Source: JBBPZA01 sp038330095
GTDB taxonomy: Bacteria > Actinomycetota > Thermoleophilia > Solirubrobacterales > Solirubrobacteraceae
Length of the DNA: 19,233 nt
Direction: 5' to 3'
Assembly: GCA_038330095.1 (NCBI GenBank)
Contig: JBBQNQ010000056.1
Span: 1 to 19,233 of the forward strand
Shown: piece by piece, positions 1 to 7,269 of the stretch
Position numbering within the stretch: the stretch's first letter is position 1
Layout of the letters: every line of letters starts with the position of its first letter
Position numbers and translations under genes: made by a program
Notes under the pieces: model-generated
Seen by the model: only the letters and a program-made list of their open reading frames with translations
Database searches by the model: none
What the model was told of the DNA's origin: nothing

Positions 1-1
1 G

Positions 2-454
2 GAGGCCAAGGAGCACATCATGTGGCTGTTCCACACCGGCCTGAAGGTGCCCGACCAGTTCTTCTTCCCGCCCGGCTACGTCACCGGCAAGTCGCTGCGG
101 GGCATGCTGCTGGGCAAGGCCAAGTTCAACATCAAGCCCCACTGGGAGCTCACCTACGAGGAGCTCATCGAGCAGCAGTACGTGATCGTCGGCTCCCCGG
201 AGACGGTTGCGGAGAAGCTCTCGATCTACACCGACGAGCTCGGCGCCGGGATCCACGTCGGCGCCGGCATGCAGGTCGGCACCATGCCCCACTGGATGGC
301 CGTCAAGAACATGACGCTCTTCGCCGAGGAGGTCATGCCGCACTTCCGCCCGCCCGGCAACGAGCCGGCGTGGAAGCGCGGCCTGCCGGTTCCGGGATCG
401 CCGGAGTCGCTCACCGGTCGGCCCGCCGAGGCGGAGCCGGTCGCGGCAGGCTGA
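2..454 (+). CDS. Luciferase-like (LLM class) flavin-dependent oxidoreductase, C-terminal part
   Basis: The reading frame is open from the window edge, so the N-terminal part lies outside. The visible 150 residues match the C-terminal end of bacterial luciferase-like monooxygenases. They include a V-I-V-G-S-P-E-T-V-A-E-K-L stretch (near bases 182-220), the usual 'cofactor pocket/GSPETV' element of this family, then a G-x-M-P-H motif and an N-M-x-L-F-A-E-E-V-M-P-H-F ending that is typical just before the C terminus. Members are FMN- or F420-dependent TIM barrels that oxidise or hydroxylate small substrates; the substrate here cannot be told. A Pro/Gly/Ala-rich tail of about 30 residues follows the domain and is probably disordered. 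The stop is 18 bases before the next start on the same strand, so the two could be co-transcribed. Confidence 0.85.
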   Translation, partial: EAKEHIMWLFHTGLKVPDQFFFPPGYVTGKSLRGMLLGKAKFNIKPHWELTYEELIEQQYVIVGSPETVAEKLSIYTDELGAGIHVGAGMQVGTMPHWMAVKNMTLFAEEVMPHFRPPGNEPAWKRGLPVPGSPESLTGRPAEAEPVAAG

Positions 455-472
455 GTCGGGTAGTGTCGATCC

Positions 473-2004
473 ATGAGGGGCCCGCACCGTCGCGGCGCGC
501 TCACGGCCATCGCCGCCGCGCTCGGCGCGCTGGGGTCTCCGGCGCTCGCACAGGCCGTCGTGCAGTCAGCGGTGCCGATCGAGAAGTCCGGCCCGGCGCC
601 CTCGACCCCGAAGTTCGTCGGTGAGGCGGCGGAGGCTGCGCGCTTTCCGGGGCCGGCGTGCCCGATCAGAACCCGTGGATGGCTCGCAACCCTAAGAACA
701 ACGTCCACAACGACACCTGGATGTCGGATGACTACCAACGGTTCGGCGGTCCCCTCGGGCGCAGGCCCAAGGTGTTCTCGGCGTCCTTCGGACGAACGTG
801 CATCACGCTGACCTTCGACCGCAAGGGCCGGCTGATCGGGTCGTGCATCAGCCTGAGCCAGGGTCCCGCTCTCTACATGTTCGATCCCAAGACGCTCGAC
901 ATCCTCGCTTTCCTTCAGCTCTCCTTCGTGCCGCCGCCCGCGGGATCGAACCCGGCGCTCAACACGACCGGAGGCGCCTACTTCTTCCTGGATCGCAAGG
1001 ACCGTGTGGTCTCGGCGACGACCGATCGCAGAATCTTCGTGGTACGGGAGGGCAAGAAGGACGGCAAGCCGGTGTTCCGGAAGGTGACCGAGTACGACCC
1101 GCGGCCCTGCCTGCAGCCCGGGGAGCGCATGCCCTCGGTGCTCCCCGACTTCCACGGGCGCCTGTGGTTCGTGGGCCGCGAGCGGGGGACGATCGGCGTG
1201 CTCGACCCCAGGACCGGGGGCTGCCGGTCGCTCGTGCTCGACGAGGAGATCGAGAACTCCTTCGCCATGGCGCGCGACGGCGCCTACGTCGTGTCCGACA
1301 AGGCGCTGTACAAGCTGCGGGCGGGAGCGGACCTGAGACCACGCGTCGTGTGGTCCGCGCGCTACCGCAACACCGGCGACACGAAGGTCGGCCAGATCAA
1401 CGCAGGGTCGGGAACCACCCCGACCCTGCTGGCGCCCGGCGGCGGTTCACTCATCCCGGCCTATGTGGCGATCACCGACAACGCCGACCCGATCGACGTC
1501 GTCGTCTTCTCCGAGGGCGCGAGCGCGGACGAGAACTCGCTTATCGCCGCGGGCCGAAGCCTCTTCGCCGAGAACAACTCGGGCTATGACCTGCTCAGGT
1601 TCAACGACGTGATCGGGGAGGGGCTCTCGCTCGGTGGCGATCTCGGGCGCGTCAGCGCGCCGGGGATCGCGCGCGTCGACATCGCGCGCGACGGCTCGGG
1701 CTGCCGACGCGCGTGGACCACGCGAAATGTCCGCCCGGCGTCCGTCGTCTCGAAGGCCAGCAGCGCAAACGGCGTGCTCTACACCTACGAGAACGCGAAG
1801 GACCCGCAGGTGCCGGGCGCCGACCCCTGGAATTGGGCAGCGCTCGACATGAGGACCGGCAAGGTGCTGTGGAAGCGCCGCGCCGGCTTCGGGGGGCGCT
1901 TCAACAACCACTACGCGGGAATCGCGATCGGCCGTGACCGCAAGGGCCGGCCGATCCTGTACCTCGGCGGCGTCGGCGGCGTCATGGCGCTACGCGACGG
2001 CTGA
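473..2004 (+). CDS. Secreted beta-propeller-like protein of unknown function, frameshifted near base 655
   Basis: Two reading frames together make one protein. From ATG 473 (frame 2) comes a signal peptide with Arg residues, a hydrophobic Ala/Leu core and an A-L-A cleavage site, then a linker to about G-P-A at 650. The body continues in frame 1 from about 658, with the conserved start P-D-Q-N-P-W-M-A and N-V-H-N-D-T-W-M-S-D. The body has repeated short beta-strand units of propeller type (F-D-R-K-G-R, F-D-P-K-T-L, F-L-D-R-K-D-R, G-S-G-T-T-P-T-L, V-A-I-T-D-N-A-D-P) and ends G-G-V-M-A-L-R-D-G. I recall this layout from exported actinobacterial proteins with no known function, sometimes labelled PQQ-like or SMP-30-like. 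One missing base near 650-658 explains the break. A separate GTG start at 658 is possible but has no suitably spaced ribosome site and would remove the export signal. Confidence 0.75.
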
Positions 2005-2013
2005 CGCCCCCGC

Positions 2014-2592
2014 GTGCCCAGGCTCTACTTCGACCTCGGCTCCCCGTACGCGTATCTGGCCGTGGAGCGCGCCGACGGTGTCCTGGGCGCCTGCCCCGAG
2101 CTCGAGCCCGTCCTGCTGGGCGCGATCTTCGCGATGCGCGGCCGCGGTTCGTGGTCGCAGACCGACGCTCGCGCGGTCAACGTCGAGGAGGTCGAGTGCC
2201 GGGCACGGCGCTACGGGCTGCCGGCGATCGCCTGGCCGCCGGGTTGGCCACCCGACACCCTCGCCGCGATGCGCGCAGCCACGTGGGCCAAGCGGCTGGG
2301 GCGCGGGGACGAGTTCGCGCGGGCCGCGTTCCGCCAGGCCTTCGCCCGCGGCCGCGACGTCGCGGACCTCGAGGTCCTCCGCGCAGCGGCGGGCGAGGCT
2401 GGGCTGCCGGCGGACGAGCTCGCCGAGGCGGTGTCGAGCCCGGAGGTCAAGGGCGCGCTGCGCGCCGCCACCGATGCGGCGTGGGAGCGCGGAGTGGCCG
2501 GCGTGCCCGCGGTCGCCGTCGGAGACCGAGTGTTCTACGGCGACGACCAGCTCGACGCCGCGGCGCAGCACCTGCGGGTCACGGAAGGATGA
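2014..2592 (+). CDS. 2-hydroxychromene-2-carboxylate isomerase family protein (DsbA-like thioredoxin fold)
   Basis: A 192-residue protein from GTG 2014, nine bases after the previous stop. The N terminus L-Y-F-D-L-G-S-P-Y-A-Y-L matches the F-D-x-x-S-P-Y-x-Y-L signature of the kappa-class GST/HCCA isomerase family, in which the Ser (here Ser10) replaces the redox Cys and activates glutathione or a similar thiol. The middle is an all-helical insert with W-A-K-R-L-G-R. The C-terminal G-V-A-G-V-P-A carries the cis-Pro loop, and F-Y-G-D-D-Q-L-D matches the family's F-W-G-x-D-R-L motif. There is no CxxC, so it is not a disulfide oxidase. In aromatic degradation such enzymes isomerise ring-cleavage products, but no other such genes are nearby, so the substrate is unknown. 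Its last 14 bases overlap the 3' end of the opposite-strand QueA-like gene. Confidence 0.85.
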   Translation: MPRLYFDLGSPYAYLAVERADGVLGACPELEPVLLGAIFAMRGRGSWSQTDARAVNVEEVECRARRYGLPAIAWPPGWPPDTLAAMRAATWAKRLGRGDEFARAAFRQAFARGRDVADLEVLRAAAGEAGLPADELAEAVSSPEVKGALRAATDAAWERGVAGVPAVAVGDRVFYGDDQLDAAAQHLRVTEG

Positions 2593-3619
2593 GGTGGCTG
2601 TCGCCGAACTCGTGCCAGAGGTAGCCGTGCTCGAGCGCCGCGCGGTAGGAGCGCGCGAGCAGCGCGTCGCCGGCGGCGGCCTCCAGCATCATCAGGTGTG
2701 AGGCCTGCGGCTCGTGCCAGCCGGTGAGCAGGCCGTCCACCGCCCGCAGTCCTCGCTGCCCGTCGATCACGAGGTCGGTCCACCCCTCCCCCGCCCGCAC
2801 GCTGCCGTCGCGCGCCGCGACCGTTTCCAGCGCCCGCACGCTGGTCGTGCCCACGGCGACCACGCGTCCTCCCCAGCCGTGGACGGCGTCGACCAGTCGC
2901 GCGGTGCTCACCGGCACCTCGTAGTGCTCGGGATGGGGACGCTCGTGGCGCTCGGGTGAGGACACGCCGGTGTGGAGGGTGACCGGAGCGACGAGCACGC
3001 CGCCGGCGACCAGCCTGGTGACGAGCTCGGCAGTGAAGGGCCGCCCGGCGCTCGGCATCTCTGCGCTTCCGGGCGAACTTGCGTACACGGTCTGGTAGTC
3101 CTTCAACGGCCAGGAGCCCTGGACGTAGCCGTAGCGGATGGGATGGCCGTGGCGCCCGAGGTACTGGGGCAACGGCTCGCCGGCATCGACGCGGGCGAGC
3201 CACAGCCGCCGGCGACCGGCGTAGGGAGCGACGAGCTCGACCCCGGCCCGGCCTGCGAGCGTCAACCGCTCTCCGGCACGCGCGCCGGCGAAGGGCGTCG
3301 CCCCGCCCGCCCCGCGTAGCTCGACGACCCACCAATCGCGGCCGGCCTGCCGCGGCGCCCGCGTGGCGACGTGCAGCTCCAGGGCGGTGCCGCCGGCCCG
3401 GCTGGCGGAGATCGCCGCGGGCAGCGTGGCGGAGACGTTGACGACCAAGAGGTCGCCGGGCGCCAGGAAGGACGCAAGCTCTGCGAAGCGGGCGTGACGG
3501 ATCCGCCTGTCACTCCGCGTGGCGACCATCAGACGGACGGCGTCGCGGGCGAGGCCGCGGGCCTCGGGGGGCTCGCGCGCCTCGAGTGCCTCGGGCAGCT
3601 CGAACGCGAGCGCGCTCAC
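2579..3619 (-). CDS. QueA-like S-adenosylmethionine:tRNA ribosyltransferase-isomerase, divergent actinobacterial form
   Basis: A 346-residue protein, normal length for QueA. The start is GTG 3619, whose GTGA overlaps the stop of the upstream dehydrogenase. Family landmarks are P-G-D-L-L-V-V-N (55-61), Y-Q-T-V-Y-A-S (175-181), P-V-T-L-H-T-G (212-218), V-A-V-G-T-T-S-V-R-A-L-E (254-265), T-D-L-V-I and V-D-G-L-L-T-G-W-H-E-P (281-304), and F-G-D-S-H-L-I-L at the end. QueA moves the ribosyl part of SAM onto 7-aminomethyl-7-deazaguanine in tRNA during queuosine synthesis. Several conserved QueA elements differ here: canonical N-D-T-R-V-I reads N-V-S-A-T-L, P-T-A-G-L-H-F reads P-S-A-G-R-P-F, and G-x-G-T-F reads G-V-S-S-P. 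No other queuosine gene is in the window. It may therefore do related chemistry on another substrate; the fold is secure, the function less so. Confidence 0.85.
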   Translation of the reverse strand: MSALAFELPEALEAREPPEARGLARDAVRLMVATRSDRRIRHARFAELASFLAPGDLLVVNVSATLPAAISASRAGGTALELHVATRAPRQAGRDWWVVELRGAGGATPFAGARAGERLTLAGRAGVELVAPYAGRRRLWLARVDAGEPLPQYLGRHGHPIRYGYVQGSWPLKDYQTVYASSPGSAEMPSAGRPFTAELVTRLVAGGVLVAPVTLHTGVSSPERHERPHPEHYEVPVSTARLVDAVHGWGGRVVAVGTTSVRALETVAARDGSVRAGEGWTDLVIDGQRGLRAVDGLLTGWHEPQASHLMMLEAAAGDALLARSYRAALEHGYLWHEFGDSHLILP

Positions 3620-4293
3620 GCGTGGACGCCGACGGTCTCGTGCGCCCGGTAGCGCCCACTGGGGAGCGTTCCGCCGATCAGCGCGAGCAGGCCGGGAACG
3701 CTGTCCTCGGGCGGCGGCCGGTCGGAGATGTCCTCGCCGGGAAAGGCCTCCTGGTGCATCTGTGTCCGCATGTCCCCGGGGTCGACGGCGTAGACCCGGA
3801 GCTCGGGGCGCTCGGCGCCGAGCACGGCGGTGAGCTGCTCGAGCGCCGCCTTGGACGAGCCGTAGCCGCCCCACCCGGGGTAGGGCTCGACGGCGGCGTC
3901 TGAGGTCAGGTTGACGATGCAGCCGTCCGGGGCCATGCGCGGCAGCGCGAGCTGGATCAGAGCCAGCGGCGCGAGGACGTTCACCCGGTAGACGCGCTCG
4001 AGCTCATCGGACGGATAGGCGTCGAGCGCGGGCTGAGGGCTCGGCCCCAGGACGCTCGCGTTATTGACCAGCAGGTCTATGCGCTCCCCGGCGACGTCGA
4101 CCAGCGCCTGGCGGTGCCAGGGATCGGCGACGTCACCCGGCAGTGCGGCGACGTTGCGCAGGTCCCCCAGCGCCCGCTCGAGCTCGCGCGCGCCGCGGGC
4201 GTCGACCACGAGCCTCCACCCGTCGCGGTGGAGCTCCCGGGTGAGGGCGAGGCCTAGTCCGCGTGAGGCTCCGGTGACCAGTGCGACGGGCAT
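3616..4293 (-). CDS. Short-chain dehydrogenase/reductase (SDR), NAD(P)-dependent
   Basis: A classical SDR of 225 residues. It has the Rossmann dinucleotide motif T-G-A-S-R-G-L-G (7-14), N-N-A-S (77-80), V-N-V-L-A-P, and the catalytic triad S131, Y144 and K148 (Y-G-S-S-K), followed by D-P-G-D-M-R-T. ATG 4293 is chosen because the Rossmann beta strand begins there (P-V-A-L-V-T-G). A longer in-frame start at 4380 would add 29 residues overlapping the response regulator and is unlikely. It lies 49 bases after the response regulator stop and is coupled to the QueA-like gene by a 4-base GTGA overlap, so the pair is co-translated. The substrate cannot be read from the sequence. Confidence 0.9.
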   Translation of the reverse strand: MPVALVTGASRGLGLALTRELHRDGWRLVVDARGARELERALGDLRNVAALPGDVADPWHRQALVDVAGERIDLLVNNASVLGPSPQPALDAYPSDELERVYRVNVLAPLALIQLALPRMAPDGCIVNLTSDAAVEPYPGWGGYGSSKAALEQLTAVLGAERPELRVYAVDPGDMRTQMHQEAFPGEDISDRPPPEDSVPGLLALIGGTLPSGRYRAHETVGVHA

Positions 4294-4342
4294 GCCTTGA
4301 AGGTAGGCGAGCCGCGGTCCCGGAGACCATGGGCAATTGGTC

Positions 4343-4993
4343 CTAGGTATCCGAACGGACCAGGCCGGCACGCAACGCATAGAGCGCGGCCTGCGTGCGG
4401 TCGCTGACGCCCAGCTTCGCCAGCACGTGGCCGACGTGGTTCTTCACCCTCTTCTCGGCGAGCTCGAGCTCGCGCGCGATGCGCTTGTTGGAGAACCCGC
4501 GCGCGACCAGCTCGAGGACCTCGCGCTCGCGGGGGCTCAGGCGCTCGCGCGGCTCCTCGCCGGCGGGCTGGGCGATCGCCTCGACGAGGCGCGCCGCCAC
4601 CGACGGGTCGAGCAGCGCCTCGCCGGCGTGGGCGGCGCGCACGGCGCGAGCCAGCTCCTGCGGTTGAGCGTCTTTGAGCAGGTAGCCCGCGGCGCCGGCC
4701 CGGATGGCGGGCAGCAGGCGGTCCTCCTCGGCGAAGCTCGTCAGCACGATCACCCGGCTTGCGGGAAGCCGGCGCCGGAGCTCGCGCATCGCGCCGACGC
4801 CGTCGAGCCGCGGCATCACCAGGTCCATCAGGATCACATCGGGGCGCAGGCGCTCGGCCTCGCGGACGGCCTCCTCGCCATCGCCCGCCTCGCCCACGAC
4901 CGTCATCCCGTCCTGCAGCCCCAGGAAGGTGCGAAGCCCCTCGCGCACCACGGCGTGGTCGTCGACGACCAGCACGCTGATCGCATCGCTCAC
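4343..4993 (-). CDS. NarL/FixJ-family response regulator
   Basis: A 216-residue two-domain regulator. The receiver domain (about 5-120) has the acidic pair D11-D12, phospho-acceptor D57 in V-I-L-M-D-L-V-M-P, T85 in V-L-T-S-F, and K107 in Y-L-L-K-D-A. The LuxR-type helix-turn-helix (about 150-210) reads L-S-P-R-E-R-E-V-L-E-L-V-A-R-G-F-S-N-K, with the recognition helix around A-E-K-R-V-K-N-H-V. It starts at GTG 4993, overlapping the kinase stop in GTGA, so the two partners are translationally coupled. It is presumably phosphorylated by the GAF kinase just upstream. Its targets are unknown; the stress protein and alcohol dehydrogenase pair at 13.9-15.5 kb is the kind of target DevR-like regulators have, but that link is only a guess. 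Confidence 0.95.
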   Translation of the reverse strand: MSDAISVLVVDDHAVVREGLRTFLGLQDGMTVVGEAGDGEEAVREAERLRPDVILMDLVMPRLDGVGAMRELRRRLPASRVIVLTSFAEEDRLLPAIRAGAAGYLLKDAQPQELARAVRAAHAGEALLDPSVAARLVEAIAQPAGEEPRERLSPREREVLELVARGFSNKRIARELELAEKRVKNHVGHVLAKLGVSDRTQAALYALRAGLVRSDT

Positions 4994-6126
4994 GGACCGA
5001 GCTCCAGCCGGATGGTCGTGCCCTTTCCCGGGGAGGAGCGCACGTCCAGGCGCGCGCTGAGCCGCTGTGCGCGCTCCTCCATCGAGGTCAGCCCGAGGTG
5101 CCTGGAGCGCAGCTCGGGGTCGACGGGATCGAAGCCGATCCCGTCATCGTCGACTTCGAGCACGAGGCGGCCGTCGCCCTCGTGCAGCCGCACGGCGACG
5201 GTGTGCGCCGCAGAGTGCCGCACCGCGTTGTGCAACGCCTCCTGGGCCACGCGCAGCAGCTCGCGGTCGCGATCGCCCTCTTCGCGCGCCGCGACATCGT
5301 CGTCGATGTCCAGCTCGATCTCGACATCGTGGAGGCGGCGCAGCACCTCGACGTGCTTGCGCAGCGCACCGCACAGGCCGTCGCGGTCGAGGTCGGGCGG
5401 GCGCAGCTCGAGGATCAGCGAGCGCAGCTCGTCCAGCGCTTCCCCCGCCAGCCCCTGCACGCGAGCCACCTGAGCGCGTGCCGCCTCGGTGTCGCGGTCG
5501 AGCAGGGTGCTCGCGGACTCGGCGGCCAGCACCACGCTGAACAGCTTCTGGCTCACGACGTCGTGGAGCTCGAGCGCGAGGCGGTTGCGCTCGGAGAGCA
5601 CGGAGAGCTCGTGGCTGCGCTCGTACAGCCGTGCATTGGTGATGGCGATCGCCGCGTGGGCGGCGAGCAGCTCGATGATCTCCCGGTCGCCCACCTCGAA
5701 CGCGGGCGCCCCAAGCTTCTCGGTGAGATAGAACGCGCCGATGACTCCCTCGGGCGCGACGATCGGAACGCCGAGGAACGAGCGCATGTCCGGGTGGCCC
5801 GAGGGCCACCAGCCGCGGAAGCGTGGATCGGTGTGGATGTCCTCCGTGCGGAAGGGCTCCGCGGTCTCGAGCATCGCGCCAAGCATCCCGTGCGTCCGGG
5901 GCAGCGGCCCGAGGCCGGCGACGAGCTCGTCGCTCATCCCCGAGACCAGAAAGCGGCTGAAGCCGCCGTCGCCGTCGGGGATGCCGAGCGCGGCGTAGCG
6001 CGCGCCGGCGAGCTCGCGCGCGCTGTCCACGAGCCCCTGCAGAACGTCCTCCACGGAGCGCTGGGACGCGACCGCGAGCACGGCATCGCTCACGGCCCTC
6101 AGTGCGGGGTTCAGCCCCTCGGCCAT
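4990..6126 (-). CDS. GAF-domain sensor histidine kinase (HisKA_3 type), cytoplasmic
   Basis: 378 residues from ATG 6126. There is an N-terminal GAF sensor domain (about 27-168; the R-S-F-L-G-V-P-I core and T-E-K-L-G-A-P-A-F are typical), then the dimerisation/phospho-acceptor helix with His188 in A-L-E-L-H-D-V-V-S-Q-K-L. The HATPase domain has the N box around N300 (E-A-L-H-N-A-V-R-H-S), D-D-D-G-I-G-F (326-332), and H-L-G-L-T-S-M-E-E-R-A as the G2 region. There is no transmembrane helix, so it senses a cytoplasmic or diffusible signal, as do DevS/DosS-like kinases. Whether the GAF domain binds heme or another ligand cannot be told. It is coupled to the following response regulator by a 4-base overlap. 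Confidence 0.95.
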   Translation of the reverse strand: MAEGLNPALRAVSDAVLAVASQRSVEDVLQGLVDSARELAGARYAALGIPDGDGGFSRFLVSGMSDELVAGLGPLPRTHGMLGAMLETAEPFRTEDIHTDPRFRGWWPSGHPDMRSFLGVPIVAPEGVIGAFYLTEKLGAPAFEVGDREIIELLAAHAAIAITNARLYERSHELSVLSERNRLALELHDVVSQKLFSVVLAAESASTLLDRDTEAARAQVARVQGLAGEALDELRSLILELRPPDLDRDGLCGALRKHVEVLRRLHDVEIELDIDDDVAAREEGDRDRELLRVAQEALHNAVRHSAAHTVAVRLHEGDGRLVLEVDDDGIGFDPVDPELRSRHLGLTSMEERAQRLSARLDVRSSPGKGTTIRLELGP

Positions 6127-6156
6127 CGCGGGGGACGATAGGGGCCGGTCAGCCGC

Positions 6157-6184
6157 ACGCCCGGGCGCCGGGGCGCCCGGGCGT
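6157..6184. terminator. Perfect 13-bp GC inverted repeat, likely intrinsic-type terminator hairpin
   Basis: Arms ACGCCCGGGCGCC and GGCGCCCGGGCGT are exact reverse complements separated by only GG, so the real loop would open to 4-6 bases. It lies between the small acidic gene (stop at 6198) and the histidine kinase start (6126), both on the minus strand. It could end the small transcript and insulate the kinase operon. No T-run follows on either strand, as is common for terminators in high-GC Actinobacteria, so the function is inferred from position and symmetry. Confidence 0.55.
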
Positions 6185-6197
6185 TGCTCCTCCTCGA

Positions 6198-6407
6198 CTA
6201 CGTGTTGTCGTCGGGCGTCTTGACGTCGTCGTCGGGGGCGGGGACGGCGGTCTGCCCGATCTCGCCCTCCTCACCGATCTTTGGCGTGGCGTCCGCCGCG
6301 CCGTGGCCCTTTCCGCCGTGGCCGCCGAGGCTGCCGCCGCGGCCGGTCTGCGAGGCCTCCTCCGGCTCGTCGGCGGACGAGTCGTGCGATTCAGCGTCTT
6401 CGAACAT
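6198..6407 (-). CDS. Small acidic, Gly/Asp/Glu-rich hypothetical protein
   Basis: A 69-residue protein with no recognisable domain. It is hydrophilic and low in complexity, with an Asp/Glu/Ser-rich start (M-F-E-D-A-E-S-H-D-S-S), a Gly/His-rich middle (G-G-S-L-G-G-H-G-G-K-G-H-G) and an acidic end, so it is probably disordered. It is called real because ATG 6407 is preceded by a strong Shine-Dalgarno element (AGGAGGA on the minus strand, 6417-6411) at near-ideal spacing. The reading frame is closed by TAG, and a perfect GC hairpin follows 14 bases downstream. The flanking genes are unrelated, giving no functional hint. I do not recognise it. Confidence 0.65.
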   Translation of the reverse strand: MFEDAESHDSSADEPEEASQTGRGGSLGGHGGKGHGAADATPKIGEEGEIGQTAVPAPDDDVKTPDDNT

Positions 6408-6410
6408 CGC

Positions 6411-6417
6411 TCCTCCT
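6411..6417 (-). promoter_or_regulatory. Strong ribosome-binding site of the small acidic gene
   Basis: The minus strand reads AGGAGGA, three bases before ATG 6407 (core GGAGG with four-base spacing). It is one of the best Shine-Dalgarno matches in the window and is the main argument that this short frame is translated. Confidence 0.6.
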
Positions 6418-6493
6418 ACGGTCGTGGCATTTGTGTCGACCGTCGGTGAGTACCCCGCTCGACGCTAGGCAACGCCGGTGTTCAACGGGCAGG

Positions 6494-7252
6494 TCAGGCG
6501 GTGGGGCGCAGCAGGTAGACGACCTGGGTGGTCAGCGACCTCGCGAGCCGGCCGTGCCGGCCCTCGAGCGCCTCGGAGGCGCGTAGGCCGGCTCGTGGGG
6601 CCAGCCGGTCGAACGGGGCGAGGAGCACGACTGGGTTGACGTAGCGCCGGGCCGTCACCTGCCAGCCGGCGCGCTCGAGCGCCGCCTCGAAGCCGGCGAG
6701 CGTGGGCGGGCGCAGGCCACGAGGCGCGGGACGGGCGGCGGGCAGCATCGACTTCACCGCTCTCACCGTGGGGTAGTAGGCGCGGCTGAGCCAGGCGGCC
6801 GCGAGGCTGGCGGCGTTGGTGATGCTGATCACCGCGACCCCGCCGGGACGAAGCACGCGGTGCAGCTCGCCGAGCGCTCGATGGAGGTCGTCGACGTACT
6901 CGAGCACTCCGGTCGCCGCCACCGCGTCGAAGGCGCCGGCCGCGAAGGGAATGCGCTCGAGGTCTGCATGGACGAGCCGGTCGCGCGCGTGGGGAAGCCG
7001 TGCCCGCGCCGCCTCGACCATCCGCTCCGAGGCATCCACGCCCGAGACCGTCCAGCCGAGGGCGTCCAGCTCGACGCACAGCCGCCCCGGCCCCATCCCG
7101 GCGTCCAGGACGTCGCCCGGTGCGACCGTGGAGAGCATCGCGAGGGTCGCCGCCAGCCGCGAGCGCAGGGCGTGGCCAGCCGGCGCGAGCGCGTCATGGG
7201 CGGCGTCGTAGCGGGCGGCCTCGGCGTCGAAGAAGCCGGCGTGGGAGGCGAC
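6494..7252 (-). CDS. Class I SAM-dependent methyltransferase (start codon unclear)
   Basis: About 252 residues. The seven-strand methyltransferase core is clear: motif I V-L-D-A-G-M-G-P-G-R-L (48-58), the acidic end of strand 2 at V-D-A-S (72-75), motif D-L-E-R-I-P-F-A-A-G-A-F-D-A-V (97-111), then V-L-E-Y-V-D-D-L-H-R-A-L-G-E-L-H-R-V-L-R-P-G-G (117-139). This resembles ubiquinone/menaquinone-type or generic Methyltransf_11 enzymes; the substrate is unknown. The N-terminal F-F-D-A-E-A-A-R-Y-D-A-A-H is conserved in relatives, so translation must begin before it. However, no ATG, GTG or TTG occurs in frame between it and the interior of the upstream hydrolase gene. The codon at 7252 is GTC. The start is therefore provisional; a single-base error or an unusual start is possible. 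It sits right after the hydrolase stop (7270), so the two are probably one operon. Confidence 0.8.
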   Translation of the reverse strand, partial: VASHAGFFDAEAARYDAAHDALAPAGHALRSRLAATLAMLSTVAPGDVLDAGMGPGRLCVELDALGWTVSGVDASERMVEAARARLPHARDRLVHADLERIPFAAGAFDAVAATGVLEYVDDLHRALGELHRVLRPGGVAVISITNAASLAAAWLSRAYYPTVRAVKSMLPAARPAPRGLRPPTLAGFEAALERAGWQVTARRYVNPVVLLAPFDRLAPRAGLRASEALEGRHGRLARSLTTQVVYLLRPTA

Positions 7253-7269
7253 GGGCCCCGGCGAGGCGC

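Noticed and set aside
4337..6141. Two long plus-strand open frames (378 and 347 codons)
   Set aside because: Both mirror the GAF kinase and response regulator, which are complete and coupled on the minus strand.
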